Assembly (NCBI RefSeq): GCF_000454725.1
Contig: NZ_APJW01000001.1
Location: 186,001-250,000, forward strand
Direction of reading: 5' to 3'
DNA: 64,000 nt
DNA from: Chlamydia ibidis 10-1398/6
Lineage (GTDB): Bacteria > Chlamydiota > Chlamydiia > Chlamydiales > Chlamydiaceae
Shown here: one piece after another, positions 27,572-36,635 of the stretch
Numbering within the stretch: position 1 is the stretch's first letter
How the letters are laid out: every line of letters begins with the position of its first letter
Position numbers and translations under genes: made by a program
The notes under the pieces: generated by a model
Database searches by the model: none
Seen by the model: the letters and a program-made list of their open reading frames with translations, nothing else
What the model was told of the DNA's origin: nothing

Positions 27572-29299
27572 GTGGATACTCCTGTTTCTTTTTATAAACG
27601 TTTTTGTCTGTCTTATCACAGGAATATTTTAGCATCTTTTGCTTGGAAATTTTTTGTTTTGCTCGCTCTCGTAGGAGTGTATGCTCCTTTATTTGCGAGC
27701 AGTAAACCTATCTTGGTTCGATGGCAAGGAGAATTCTTTTCCCCTTTACTTAGATATCTATGGTTCCCTGGTTTCTATACAAAACCTATCGATTTATTTT
27801 TTAATGTACTTATGGTGACGCTGCCACTTTTTTGGTTGGCAGTGAAGTTTTTGTCTGGGTGGGGGCGTAGAGTAATTGTAATTACTTTGACTGCCGCGCA
27901 AATTTTTGGCTTTCTTTTTGTGTATTATGGGAAAGTTCAAGACCCCAAAATAGATGAAAAACTTAAAAAGTTGCGTATACAATGCCTGTTACAAAGTAAA
28001 CCCTCTTTACGTACAGAGAGTGTAATACTTCTCCCAACCAATACCAGAACTTGGGAAATGGAACGTAGCTATATGAGTCGATATGAGCAGTTAGGGATTT
28101 TGATAAAGTCTCAATATCGTAAGGAACAGCACCAAAAGTTGGAAAAATATAGAGTGGCATTTGAAAGTCGTTACGGTGCTCAGATGCCTACATTGAATTA
28201 TCTCGATCTCAGGAACGAAGCAGTATGTTTGCAGAGACTAGAACAACGTAGGCATAAGTTACAGTCATCATATGATATAGCCTTATCTGTTTGGAATACT
28301 GTTATTGATGACTACAGGCCTTATTTGATGGCTCTTACTCGTATGCAGCACGATATGTATCTAGCGAATTATCATAATCATCATATTGCAGATTTACAAT
28401 CCTCTTATACATCGTTAGAAACTTCTGCTCGTCCATTCCTTCAACGTGTTCTGCAAGTAAGAGCAACCTTGGAGGAATATAGAAAATTACAGAGTGCTAT
28501 ACATTTTATTCGTGATAAGCGTGCCTGGATAGAACGAGAATCTTTGAATCTTAAAATTCTGATAAGTCCCTTATTAAGTCGATTTCATTGGGAAGATGAT
28601 GCTGGAGGGTCTCGTTCCATGAATAAGCATATTCGTTGGTGGCAGCTTACCCGTATCAATCGCAAGGATTTGATGTCCTCTTTAATTTTCGGTATTCGGA
28701 TTGCTTTAATCGTAGGCGGATTAGGAGTTATTATAGCTTTTAGTCTTGGCGTGTTGATTGGTCTAATTTCTGGATATTTCGGAGGGGCCATTGACATGGT
28801 TCTCTCCAGATTTACCGAGATTTGGGAAACAATGCCAACTTTATTCATTCTTATGCTAGTAGTTGGAATTACACAGCAAAAATCCCTTATTCTAAATACT
28901 GTATTACTAGGATGTTTTGGATGGACAGGATTTAGTCGTTATATTCGTATAGAAACGCTTAAACAAAGGAATCAGCCCTACGTCTTGGCAGCAAGTAATC
29001 TAGGCTATAGTCACTATTACATTATGGTACATCAAATTCTGCCTAATGCAATAGTCCCTGTGATTGCTTTACTACCCTTTTCTGTTATGTCGATGATTAG
29101 TTGTGAGGCTGGATTAACTTTCGTAGGGCTTGGGGAAGAAAGCTCTGTATCTTGGGGAAGTCTAATGCGCGAGGGGGTAACAGCTTTCCCTTCCGAGAGT
29201 GCAGTTTTATGGCCAGCCGCTATCATGTTGACGACTTTGTTAGTCGCGATAGCTCTCATTGGAGACGGGGTTCGTGATGCTCTTGACCCTAAACTATGA
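27572..29299 (+). CDS. oppC: Oligopeptide ABC transporter permease OppC, enlarged
   Basis: 575 aa, starting at a GTG one base after oppB with a strong GGGAGG site upstream. OppC proteins are usually about 300 aa. Here spans in residues 25-45, 68-88 and 94-112 precede a soluble, strongly helical and charged insert (about 120-345; for example EMERSYMSRYEQLGILIKS). The canonical permease core follows, with the EAA loop ETLKQRNQPYVLAASNLG and the family C-terminus. It forms the channel with OppB. No ATPase genes (oppD/F) lie downstream here, so they must be elsewhere. Confidence 0.92.
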   Translation: MDTPVSFYKRFCLSYHRNILASFAWKFFVLLALVGVYAPLFASSKPILVRWQGEFFSPLLRYLWFPGFYTKPIDLFFNVLMVTLPLFWLAVKFLSGWGRRVIVITLTAAQIFGFLFVYYGKVQDPKIDEKLKKLRIQCLLQSKPSLRTESVILLPTNTRTWEMERSYMSRYEQLGILIKSQYRKEQHQKLEKYRVAFESRYGAQMPTLNYLDLRNEAVCLQRLEQRRHKLQSSYDIALSVWNTVIDDYRPYLMALTRMQHDMYLANYHNHHIADLQSSYTSLETSARPFLQRVLQVRATLEEYRKLQSAIHFIRDKRAWIERESLNLKILISPLLSRFHWEDDAGGSRSMNKHIRWWQLTRINRKDLMSSLIFGIRIALIVGGLGVIIAFSLGVLIGLISGYFGGAIDMVLSRFTEIWETMPTLFILMLVVGITQQKSLILNTVLLGCFGWTGFSRYIRIETLKQRNQPYVLAASNLGYSHYYIMVHQILPNAIVPVIALLPFSVMSMISCEAGLTFVGLGEESSVSWGSLMREGVTAFPSESAVLWPAAIMLTTLLVAIALIGDGVRDALDPKL

Positions 29300-29315
29300 T
29301 GATACATTATCAAAA

Positions 29316-29825
29316 CTATTTTAGATGGATGCCTTCAAATTGTAATAAGATATTACGAGTCTGCTCTCCCAATGAGGAATCGTTATAGTTTTCACGAATA
29401 ACGCGATGACATGGATAAAGTAATACGAAAGGATTGTAGGAGCAGAATTTCTCAACAGTTTGAAAGTCGGTATTGATAATCCTTGCAACTTCATACGAGG
29501 TCATAGTATGCCCAAAAGGGATATTTGCTATGCAATCCAAAATCTCTTGTTGTGTATGAGAAAGCTGCGATTTCTTGATATAAGATGTGGGCGATGGACT
29601 CATTTTCTCTGTGTATTTTGCACACCAAACGACTATATCTTCCATAGCTTTGTGTGATCCTGGTCCTAAAAACAGACAAGAAAACACAGGAGCTATAGAG
29701 AGCCGAGTTTTGACAACAGTGTTATTTTCAAAATGCACTATCAACTGCAAAGGAGGGCGCTTTGCTACTGATAAACCTTGAGAACACGCTTGATATAACG
29801 AATGTTTTGAATTCTCAGAAACCAA
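29316..29825 (-). CDS. ogt: Methylated-DNA-protein cysteine methyltransferase
   Basis: 169 aa, starting at a TTG at 29825 with no clear ribosome site, so the start is uncertain. The C-terminal half is the MGMT domain: IPFGHTMTSYEVARII, and the active-site PCHRVIREN with the acceptor cysteine. The N-terminal half is a small domain typical of the family. It removes alkyl groups from O6-alkylguanine in a single suicidal transfer. C. trachomatis CT477 is annotated ada. It is convergent with oppC, 16 nt between the two stops. Confidence 0.9.
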   Translation of the reverse strand: MVSENSKHSLYQACSQGLSVAKRPPLQLIVHFENNTVVKTRLSIAPVFSCLFLGPGSHKAMEDIVVWCAKYTEKMSPSPTSYIKKSQLSHTQQEILDCIANIPFGHTMTSYEVARIINTDFQTVEKFCSYNPFVLLYPCHRVIRENYNDSSLGEQTRNILLQFEGIHLK

Positions 29826-29854
29826 AAAAAATCTTTTCGTTCCATCTATTCGGG

Positions 29855-30826
29855 CTATCCTGCTGTATTTAGTCTTTCAAACTTAGCTTTTGAGACTAAA
29901 CGCCCTCTGTGGTACCACTCGCATTTATAAACACCTGCCGCATAAATTTTTCGCATACCATGGAGGTGATTGTTCTTCCATGTAACTTCTTCAGCGATGC
30001 TATTTTCTTCATTATAACGTAGTTCTAAACCGTGTTTTGCACCCTTTACGAAAGGAATTTCTGCAACTTTACAACCGTTTTTAAAAATAATAGTGGTCCC
30101 ATCTTGTTGGCTATGTCGCCATTCCTCAATAGTGTTAGGAATGCCTCCAGGGAGGTATGTAAAGCGTAAGCCATGAATCTGATCGTCAACATAGTGTGTG
30201 ATGGATTGAGGGTCGCGATTAGGATAAAACGTGGTCACCTTCGTCAATACACCATCATTAAAGGTCTCTTCTGATAGGAGAACGTTGTTCGGAGAAAATG
30301 TAGAACGTATTCCTTCTCCATTCCGAATACTTGACGTATATTTCCCATTGAATGAAGAGTAAGTCCCTTCCAGAATACGACCTTGATATGTAGTTTCTAC
30401 AAAATAAGGTTCAGTGATTGTATCGTTGTCGTTATTATCAGGCCATTTAGTGAAAACATGAGAGCCATCTTCTCGAAAAATTTCTTCTTGAGATGGAAGT
30501 CCATTAGGGAAGAATGTTTTAGAGGCTAATAGCCTGCCATGTTGATAAGTTTTAGTAACAGACAGGACAGTAGAGTGAGGAAAAGTTAGAGTAATCTCTC
30601 CATGTAATAAACCTTGTGAGTATACTTCATGTAGCGTAGAGCCGTCTTTCAATACCTTGGTTATTGTCCCATCACACCCTCGTTTATTCCAATCCTGACC
30701 AGAAACGATAATCCCGTAACTGTTGCGGAAGGTTTCTTTCATGACGGAAGGATCTTGTCGGGATGCCGCCCCATAAGCAAAGCAGGAATACGTAAATACG
30801 CAAGCACAAAAAATCAACTGTTTCAT
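29855..30826 (-). CDS. Secreted MORN/YwqK-repeat protein (CT476-type)
   Basis: 323 aa. Residues 1-19 are a signal peptide (MKQLIFCACVFTYSCFAYG) with likely cleavage after YGA. The mature protein consists of about ten repeats of 22-25 residues with the MORN/YwqK pattern: an aromatic or Leu-x-Gly turn and a strand, as in GLLHGEITLTFPHST, YQHGRLLASKTFFPNG and FVKGAKHGLELRYNE. Such repeats form a flat beta sheet. No catalytic motif is seen, so I assign no activity; a periplasmic or secreted scaffold is likely. It is close behind pheT (29 nt), so probably in the same operon. Confidence 0.82.
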   Translation of the reverse strand: MKQLIFCACVFTYSCFAYGAASRQDPSVMKETFRNSYGIIVSGQDWNKRGCDGTITKVLKDGSTLHEVYSQGLLHGEITLTFPHSTVLSVTKTYQHGRLLASKTFFPNGLPSQEEIFREDGSHVFTKWPDNNDNDTITEPYFVETTYQGRILEGTYSSFNGKYTSSIRNGEGIRSTFSPNNVLLSEETFNDGVLTKVTTFYPNRDPQSITHYVDDQIHGLRFTYLPGGIPNTIEEWRHSQQDGTTIIFKNGCKVAEIPFVKGAKHGLELRYNEENSIAEEVTWKNNHLHGMRKIYAAGVYKCEWYHRGRLVSKAKFERLNTAG

Positions 30827-30855
30827 GAGTCGGTAGCCCCCATTATTACGTTCAG

Positions 30856-33207
30856 CTATTCATGTAATAAACTAACCAAACGCTTATATTCTTCTTCTAT
30901 TTCTTGATTAGAAAGTGTCTTATTTGCATCTCGAAAAGTAAGTCGTAAAGACACGTTTTTACTTTGTTCATTTGAGTTCTTATCTTGATATATACTGATC
31001 ACGGAAACACTTTCAAGCCATTTAGAACGGAAACTTAAAAGTTTTTTCTTTAACAAGCCCGCTGGTGCCGATTCATCAATGGCGATAGTTACGTCGCGAG
31101 AAGAAGAGGGGTATATGGGATAAGGTTGATATAAGAATTCTAACTTCTTTTGCGTCGGCAGTAAATTATCAACATTGATTTCAGCAAAGAATACTGAAGA
31201 TTTTACATGCACTTTTTTACATAATTCAGGATGCAGAGTTCCTAAAATACCTAGAAATTTTTTATTCAGATATATTTCTGCTTGTTGGTAGGGATGAAAA
31301 TTAGGGTTACTACTCGGCTCGAAAGTATAGGACTCCGGAGAAATCCGTAGAAACGCACATAAGCGTTCAAACCACCCCTTGATAGAATAAAAGGATAATG
31401 GGCGATTGTGTGAAATCCATGAAGTGTTCTCTGCTTGGCCAGAAAGAATTATTCCTAATTTGTGGTTTTCTTGATATTTGGAACCCTGCTTACCATAAGA
31501 CGTACCTAATTCAAAAGCATGTACGTAGGGGGCCTGTCTATGTAAGTTAGTTGCTAAGCTGTTTAGTAAGCCGGGTAGTAGTGAATTGCGTAAAACTGTC
31601 GTTTGACTAGAACCCTGTAAACTAAGAAAAGAAGTATCACCAGTGAGAGCAGCAGTTTCAGGATCAAGAAGGTCACAAGTGAAAAATTCTTGTAACCCTG
31701 CCTGAGATAAGAAATTCACTATTTTTCTTTTCAATAGATAAATAGGAGTATAAGTAGGCTGTTTCTCGATATCCTTAATTTGCCAGGGTTCAGTACGGCA
31801 AATCTCCTCAACTAGATCAATTTCTTCTTTAATATCGTTTCTGTAAGAAGGTATTGATACGTTAAGTATATCCTGAGAAGAGTTAGTATTGGCTTTAAAA
31901 CCTAAAGAATTTAACTTATCTTCAAGAGTTTTTGAAGAAATTTCCCTACCTAACACACGCCTTATAGTTTTAGGGCGTAGGTGAATTTCATTTAGAGGCG
32001 CCGTTGTTGTCCCTAATACGTGGACAGGAGAAACTAATGCCTTAGGGAAGAGTTTTTGCACGTAGTGTATAGCGGCATATAGTGAAGTTAGGACATGATT
32101 TCGATCGATTCCTCGAGAGAAGCGATACGCGGATTCAGAATGTATAGGAATCTGGGTTTGCGAAGCACGGATAACGTTAGGAACAAAATAAGCAGCCTCT
32201 AATATAACTTCCTTTGTTGTTTCTCGGACAGAGGAAGCTAATCCACCCATTACTCCAGCAAGACCAAGTATCGTATTTTTATCTTCTACAACGACAGTAT
32301 CTTCAGGTAGATCGACTTGTTGACTGTTGAGCAAGACAAGTGGTGTGTTGGTTCGAGTCTTAGTAACTTTCAAGGAGTCAAAATCGACGTAGTCAGCATC
32401 ATAAGCGTGAAGAGGTTGACCCAGGGTAAGCATAATGTAATTTGTTATGTCAACAATAGAATTGATGGGCTTTTGCTGTAGCTGTAGCAATGTTGTTTGC
32501 AGTTCTCTGGGGGAGTCACAAATGCTTATTCCAGAAATTTTCACAGAGCATAAAAGTGGGCAGGCTTCAAAATTATGGTCCGTAGATCTCTTCGTGATAA
32601 TCGGGAGAGGAGAAAACGAAAATTCTTCAGGGATAACAAGGTCTACGTCAGATAATAAAGCAATTTCTCTAGCAAGTCCTAGGACTGAGGCACAATGTCC
32701 AAGATTTGGAGTTAACGAAAATTCAATATAGCTATCAGAGAGAATCGTGCAAGCATCTTCTCCTAAAGGAGTGGTATCAGGAAACTCAAACAACTCTCGT
32801 GTATTTGTTTGTAAATGAGGGAAACCTATCTCGTCAGCACCACAACACATCCCTTGTGATTCTACGCCGCGTAATTTTGATTTTTTAATACTATAAGATT
32901 CCCCTTTAGCATCAGTGAGCTTAGCTCCTACGAGGGCTAAAGGAACAATGATGCCTGGACGACAGTTTGGGGCTCCGCAAACTACCTGAAATTCCTCTTT
33001 CCCAGTGAATAAAGTAGCTACTACTAGCTTATCGGCATTAGGATGTGGGATAGTGCTTACAACTTTTGCTGTTACTACTGAAGAAGGCAGATCCACGGAG
33101 GTCTCTACTTCTGCCTCAAGTCCTATACGGTCGCATGCTCCCAACACTGTTTTTACAGGAAGAGGAGAAGAAAAAAATGATTGCAATAAGGACAGAGAAA
33201 CCCGCAT
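30856..33207 (-). CDS. pheT: Phenylalanine-tRNA ligase beta subunit
   Basis: 783 aa, in the expected range. The EMAP-type tRNA-binding domain is at residues 40-150 (HPNADKLVVATL, VVCGAPNCRPGIIVPLALVG). Then follow the B3/B4 editing region (PLHAYDADYVD), the B5 domain, the catalytic-like core and the C-terminal FDX-ACB domain (YPSSSRDVTIAIDESAPA). It works as the beta partner of an alpha2beta2 synthetase; pheS is not in the window. The ATG at 33207 is divergent from the gene at 33315, so promoters lie in that 107-nt gap. Confidence 0.97.
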   Translation of the reverse strand: MRVSLSLLQSFFSSPLPVKTVLGACDRIGLEAEVETSVDLPSSVVTAKVVSTIPHPNADKLVVATLFTGKEEFQVVCGAPNCRPGIIVPLALVGAKLTDAKGESYSIKKSKLRGVESQGMCCGADEIGFPHLQTNTRELFEFPDTTPLGEDACTILSDSYIEFSLTPNLGHCASVLGLAREIALLSDVDLVIPEEFSFSPLPIITKRSTDHNFEACPLLCSVKISGISICDSPRELQTTLLQLQQKPINSIVDITNYIMLTLGQPLHAYDADYVDFDSLKVTKTRTNTPLVLLNSQQVDLPEDTVVVEDKNTILGLAGVMGGLASSVRETTKEVILEAAYFVPNVIRASQTQIPIHSESAYRFSRGIDRNHVLTSLYAAIHYVQKLFPKALVSPVHVLGTTTAPLNEIHLRPKTIRRVLGREISSKTLEDKLNSLGFKANTNSSQDILNVSIPSYRNDIKEEIDLVEEICRTEPWQIKDIEKQPTYTPIYLLKRKIVNFLSQAGLQEFFTCDLLDPETAALTGDTSFLSLQGSSQTTVLRNSLLPGLLNSLATNLHRQAPYVHAFELGTSYGKQGSKYQENHKLGIILSGQAENTSWISHNRPLSFYSIKGWFERLCAFLRISPESYTFEPSSNPNFHPYQQAEIYLNKKFLGILGTLHPELCKKVHVKSSVFFAEINVDNLLPTQKKLEFLYQPYPIYPSSSRDVTIAIDESAPAGLLKKKLLSFRSKWLESVSVISIYQDKNSNEQSKNVSLRLTFRDANKTLSNQEIEEEYKRLVSLLHE

Positions 33208-33314
33208 GGATACTAGATATAAGACTATTTTTGTGACAGATTTTACGAGGAGGAATGTATAGTGGCAAGTATTTTAATACTTGAGAGTGAATCTATAATT
33301 CTAGGTAATTTTTA

Positions 33315-34214
33315 ATGAATTCTAAAAAGAAGTTAAGATGGTTATGGCAAGCACTAGCTTTGAGTATAGGAGTCAATGTCATTTTCCTTCTGCTATTTTA
33401 TTCAGCGATCTTCAGAAAAGATATTTACAAGTTAAAATTATTTTCAGGCCCCTTGATTGCTAAGAGTCATCGAGTTGCTAAAATTCCAGAAGATTTTTTA
33501 ACCACCCTCTCACAAACCTCTTTTCATGAGCTATATTGTTTATTAGATAACAATGATTTATTCCATGGTCGTCCAATAAAATTATGGGCTCTTAGTGCCC
33601 TCATTCATAATTATTATGTTGATATTACTCCTGTATTATCTCACCCTCTAACGTTTACCGAGCTAAAGAGCAAAGAAGGATCTTGGTTATTGCCCAATCT
33701 AGGTGAAAAGGAATATTTTACGGTGCGTAAATATTTATCAGTTGAACGTTATCCGTTGACTTCAGAGGGGCTGTTTGTAACTATTGCTCGTGACTTAGCC
33801 TTAGGTAAAGTCGATGAAGATTGTCTGTACACGTTTTGTCACACACCAGAATTTTTATACTTACGTACTGTGCTTGCTGGAGCAGAAACACGATTGGCGT
33901 CTGTAGCAGCTTTGGCTCATATGGTGATAGAGGGAGGTAGCGAGTTATTTTTTTCTTTGTGTGATGCTAATAATCGTGCTACTGCAATTTCTGATCAGCA
34001 AAGGCGGGGTATTCTAATTGCTTATATGGAAAGAGGTATGGTACTTGCTTCCCTACTATTGCTGGCCAATGATCAGGAGTGGGTGCTGCACGAGTTTCCT
34101 GATGTTACTCTGTTGAACTTTATACAGATGTTACCCAAGGATGTTCTTCATAGCCAGGAGTTCATTTCTCGTGTTCTTGCTTCGCCTAGGGCTTATTTAT
34201 TACAGTCGGATTGA
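33315..34214 (+). CDS. Membrane-anchored hypothetical protein (CT474-type)
   Basis: 299 aa. A basic N-terminus (MNSKKKLRW) precedes one hydrophobic span at residues 10-31 (ALALSIGVNVIFLLLFYSA), so the protein is probably a single-pass membrane protein with the bulk outside the cytoplasm. The rest is helical, with no motif I recognise. Position between pheT and yidD matches CT474. Its last 22 nt overlap the end of yidD on the other strand. Confidence 0.85.
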   Translation: MNSKKKLRWLWQALALSIGVNVIFLLLFYSAIFRKDIYKLKLFSGPLIAKSHRVAKIPEDFLTTLSQTSFHELYCLLDNNDLFHGRPIKLWALSALIHNYYVDITPVLSHPLTFTELKSKEGSWLLPNLGEKEYFTVRKYLSVERYPLTSEGLFVTIARDLALGKVDEDCLYTFCHTPEFLYLRTVLAGAETRLASVAALAHMVIEGGSELFFSLCDANNRATAISDQQRRGILIAYMERGMVLASLLLLANDQEWVLHEFPDVTLLNFIQMLPKDVLHSQEFISRVLASPRAYLLQSD

Positions 34215-34507
34215 TTGTTTTTATTGAGACAGTCTTTTGGACAGTCTAAGGCCTCTTCTATAGTTGTCCCTGGGACAAGGTCCACTCCGCCTGGGTGCCA
34301 AGGAGCACATTTGCAAATCCGAAATATTGTCAGTTTCATCCCTTTACAGAAACCATGTTGTTTAAAAGCTTGCAAGGCGTATTGTGAACAAGAAGGAAAG
34401 AACCGACAGGGAGATCCTAAGATCGGGGAAATCGTCCATTGGTACACGATAATAACCATTTGACATAGCGATGATGGTAGTTGCTTGAAGATTTGTTTAA
34501 ATGACAT
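34193..34507 (-). CDS. yidD: Membrane protein insertion efficiency factor YidD
   Basis: 104 aa from the ATG at 34507; an upstream in-frame start at 34531 would lengthen the overlap with the next gene. The YidD signature is clear: YQWTISPILGSPCRFFPSCS, QYALQAFKQHGFCKG, and the C-terminal CAPWHPGGVD. The family peripherally assists YidC in inserting membrane proteins. The three conserved cysteine positions are present. It overlaps the end of the RMD1-like gene by 11 nt, so the two are in one operon, and it converges on the 33315 gene. Confidence 0.92.
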   Translation of the reverse strand: MSFKQIFKQLPSSLCQMVIIVYQWTISPILGSPCRFFPSCSQYALQAFKQHGFCKGMKLTIFRICKCAPWHPGGVDLVPGTTIEEALDCPKDCLNKNNQSDCNK

Positions 34508-35291
34508 TAAAAACATCTTTGAGTAGAGCAACAGCGACTTCCAACATAATCAAGCAGATAATTGTCCATTCTAGAGCCGAGGAATGTTGGTGGTTTAATT
34601 GGTCGTTAAGAATTTCTAGAACATCTCCGAGAATAGTCAGACGATGGTTGAGAACGTTAATCCTTGCATTAATGTCCAAACAACTCAGCACATCAACATA
34701 GATAGGTTGGGTTTCTGGATGCTCCCAGAAAAAATCTGGTTCATCTAGTATATCGGAATGTAGATTAACTGAAGCTTTATCTAAGAAAAGTTTACCAATC
34801 TTCTTGGCAATAGCTTTCCTAGGCATAGAAATTTTTCCTTTAGTTGCCAGATCTTGAGGAAGACGTTTAGAATCTTCAATGGTTTTATAAATAGTGGCTT
34901 CGAAAATGGTGAGCTTTACAGATTGTGCTAATCCGAATGATATGGCAAGTTTTGTGTTGAGATGCTTGTCTGCTAGAATTAACCGATCTCTTCGGATCTG
35001 AAGTTTTTCACCGTAATCAAAATTATAACAGTCTATTTCTGGCTGAGGCAAGATATCAGGAGATGCCGTTACTATAGATTGTAACATTTTTACTTCTTCA
35101 GCTTCTTCCCAGCCCCAAAAAACTGTCACCCCAAACGGAAAGAAAATAGCGATCCTATCGTCCTCTTCTGGATGCTTAGGCGATACTAGTACATATTCCC
35201 TAGATAGAACAGTAGGAAAATGAGACTTTAGAAGGTGGAATAACACGTGAAGGTTATAACACGAAGCTGTGCAGTAAGCTGTACAACGCAT
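34497..35291 (-). CDS. RMD1/DUF155-family protein (CT472-type)
   Basis: 264 aa. The architecture fits the DUF155 (RMD1/Sif2) family known from fungal mitochondria and some bacteria: an FPFGVTVFWGWEE strand-turn motif near residue 50-62, a helical central part with LFLDKASVNLHSDILDEPDF, and a C-terminal LNHRLTILGDVLEILNDQLN helix followed by one hydrophobic span ending the protein (WTIICLIMLEVAVALL). Yeast members take part in mitochondrial translation control and anchoring; a bacterial role is unknown. It is probably inner-membrane anchored by its tail. By position it matches CT472. Confidence 0.82.
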   Translation of the reverse strand: MRCTAYCTASCYNLHVLFHLLKSHFPTVLSREYVLVSPKHPEEDDRIAIFFPFGVTVFWGWEEAEEVKMLQSIVTASPDILPQPEIDCYNFDYGEKLQIRRDRLILADKHLNTKLAISFGLAQSVKLTIFEATIYKTIEDSKRLPQDLATKGKISMPRKAIAKKIGKLFLDKASVNLHSDILDEPDFFWEHPETQPIYVDVLSCLDINARINVLNHRLTILGDVLEILNDQLNHQHSSALEWTIICLIMLEVAVALLKDVFNVI

Positions 35292-35401
35292 GGCTTTTAG
35301 TAAAAAATTGTTATGCGAATATATTTTACCTAATTTTTCCTCCTAGGGAAACATTTTTTTTCTTGAGAGAAAGGTGTTTGCCTAGTTAAGCTATTCCTTT
35401 T

Positions 35402-35483
35402 GCGGAAGTGGCGGAATTGGTATACGCGCTATCTTGAGGTGGTAGTGGAGCTTTCCTTAGGGGTTCGAGTCCCCTCTTTCGCA
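35402..35483 (+). tRNA. tRNA-Leu (anticodon GAG)
   Basis: 82-nt class II tRNA. The acceptor stem pairs GCGGAAG with CTTTCGC; the D arm has GGCGGAATTGGTATACGC; the anticodon loop is TTGAGGT, so the anticodon is GAG, reading CUC and CUU. A variable arm (GTGGAGCTTTCCTTA) is typical of leucine tRNAs. The T loop is GGTTCGAGTCC and the discriminator is A. CCA is not encoded. Confidence 0.97.
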
Positions 35484-35740
35484 TTTCTGGTTGTTTTTTA
35501 ATCTCTCCCTCCGCTTTTTTGGACCAAATCTTGTATCACGACTACTTCTCCATGTTCCCAGGATTAACGATAGTAGTCTGTTTGAATTGTATGATTTCTG
35601 TTTGCAATTAATCCTCTGTTCCATAGGATCAGATCGGTAATACTTTGTTTCTGTCACGTCTTTGTAAATCAACAGGTTGTCGAAGTTTATTTCTGTTAAT
35701 TGAGACGAATAGGGTTTTATTAAAAATAAGGAATTACCAA

Positions 35741-36382
35741 ATGAATATCAGGTTTATTTTAATTGCTTTAGTTTCCTTAATAATTACACCACTTTCTGCG
35801 TACTCTCGAGATAAATGCATTAAAGAACCAAGCGCTATCTCTTCTGACGAAGAATATTTTAAATATTTAGAAGAGGGTGAGGCGTCGCGAATTTATGTGT
35901 CTCAAGAAAAAAGTGGACAGATGAAGACTAGGGAATTTGTGTCCCTTGATTTAGTCTCCAAATACATGGTCCCTATTTTAGCTTATCAAATAAAAAAATC
36001 CGGGAAACATTACGACGCTATCGTAGCTATCCCTAGAGGGGGGTTATGCCTTGCTCAGATGTTGTCGTATCCTTTGCATATTCATAATATTCTTTTTGCT
36101 TCTGCTCAAAGTTATTTTGAAGGAGATATTCAAGGGGAAGTACAGATAGGACAGCTACCAAATCTAGAAAATTATAATCGAGTACTTTTAGTGGATGATT
36201 TGTTAGATTCTGGAAATACGATTAAAGTTTTGCTTCAGACTTTGGGAGCTTTATATCCGAAAGTAGCAATTGACACATGTGTGGGGCATATAAAGTTATC
36301 CAGAGATCCGATGCCTACCTACTATTGTTTTGAGGGTAAAGATTGGATTATTTATGAGTGGTATGGATCACATGTTGAATAA
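35741..36382 (+). CDS. Putatively exported phosphoribosyltransferase-family protein
   Basis: 213 aa from the ATG at 35741, with AAGGAA 8 nt upstream; a longer frame back to 35645 is implausible. Residues 1-22 are a signal peptide: basic MNIRF, a hydrophobic core (ILIALVSLIITPLSA), with a likely cleavage at SAYS. The mature part is a type I phosphoribosyltransferase domain: AIVAIPRGGLCLAQML, and the PRPP-binding motif RVLLVDDLLDSGNT. This is unusual because such enzymes are cytoplasmic. It may act in the periplasm, be secreted, or bind a nucleotide non-catalytically. I assign no substrate. Confidence 0.82.
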   Translation: MNIRFILIALVSLIITPLSAYSRDKCIKEPSAISSDEEYFKYLEEGEASRIYVSQEKSGQMKTREFVSLDLVSKYMVPILAYQIKKSGKHYDAIVAIPRGGLCLAQMLSYPLHIHNILFASAQSYFEGDIQGEVQIGQLPNLENYNRVLLVDDLLDSGNTIKVLLQTLGALYPKVAIDTCVGHIKLSRDPMPTYYCFEGKDWIIYEWYGSHVE

Positions 36383-36635
36383 CCTAACTGGGACGCATCT
36401 TAGTTGGTAATTGATGCCTACAAGGGATAACTAGCGTCTCTTTTACAGGGAGTTTTACGGCGTTATTTTTACTGTTTTTACATAATAATTATCTCTTTTA
36501 AGCAATTATATTTTCTGTATACGTAAGGTGTATAGTAGGTATTTTATATGATCATCTTATAATTCACTGTAAAGGGAGCTTACTAGTTTATCCGATAAAC
36601 TCTTGGTGTTTTGACCAATTAAATGGGAGTATATT

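Noticed and set aside
35457..35672. 71-residue minus frame ending at tRNA-Leu
   Set aside because: It includes the 3' end of the tRNA in antisense, has low-complexity composition, and no ribosome site.
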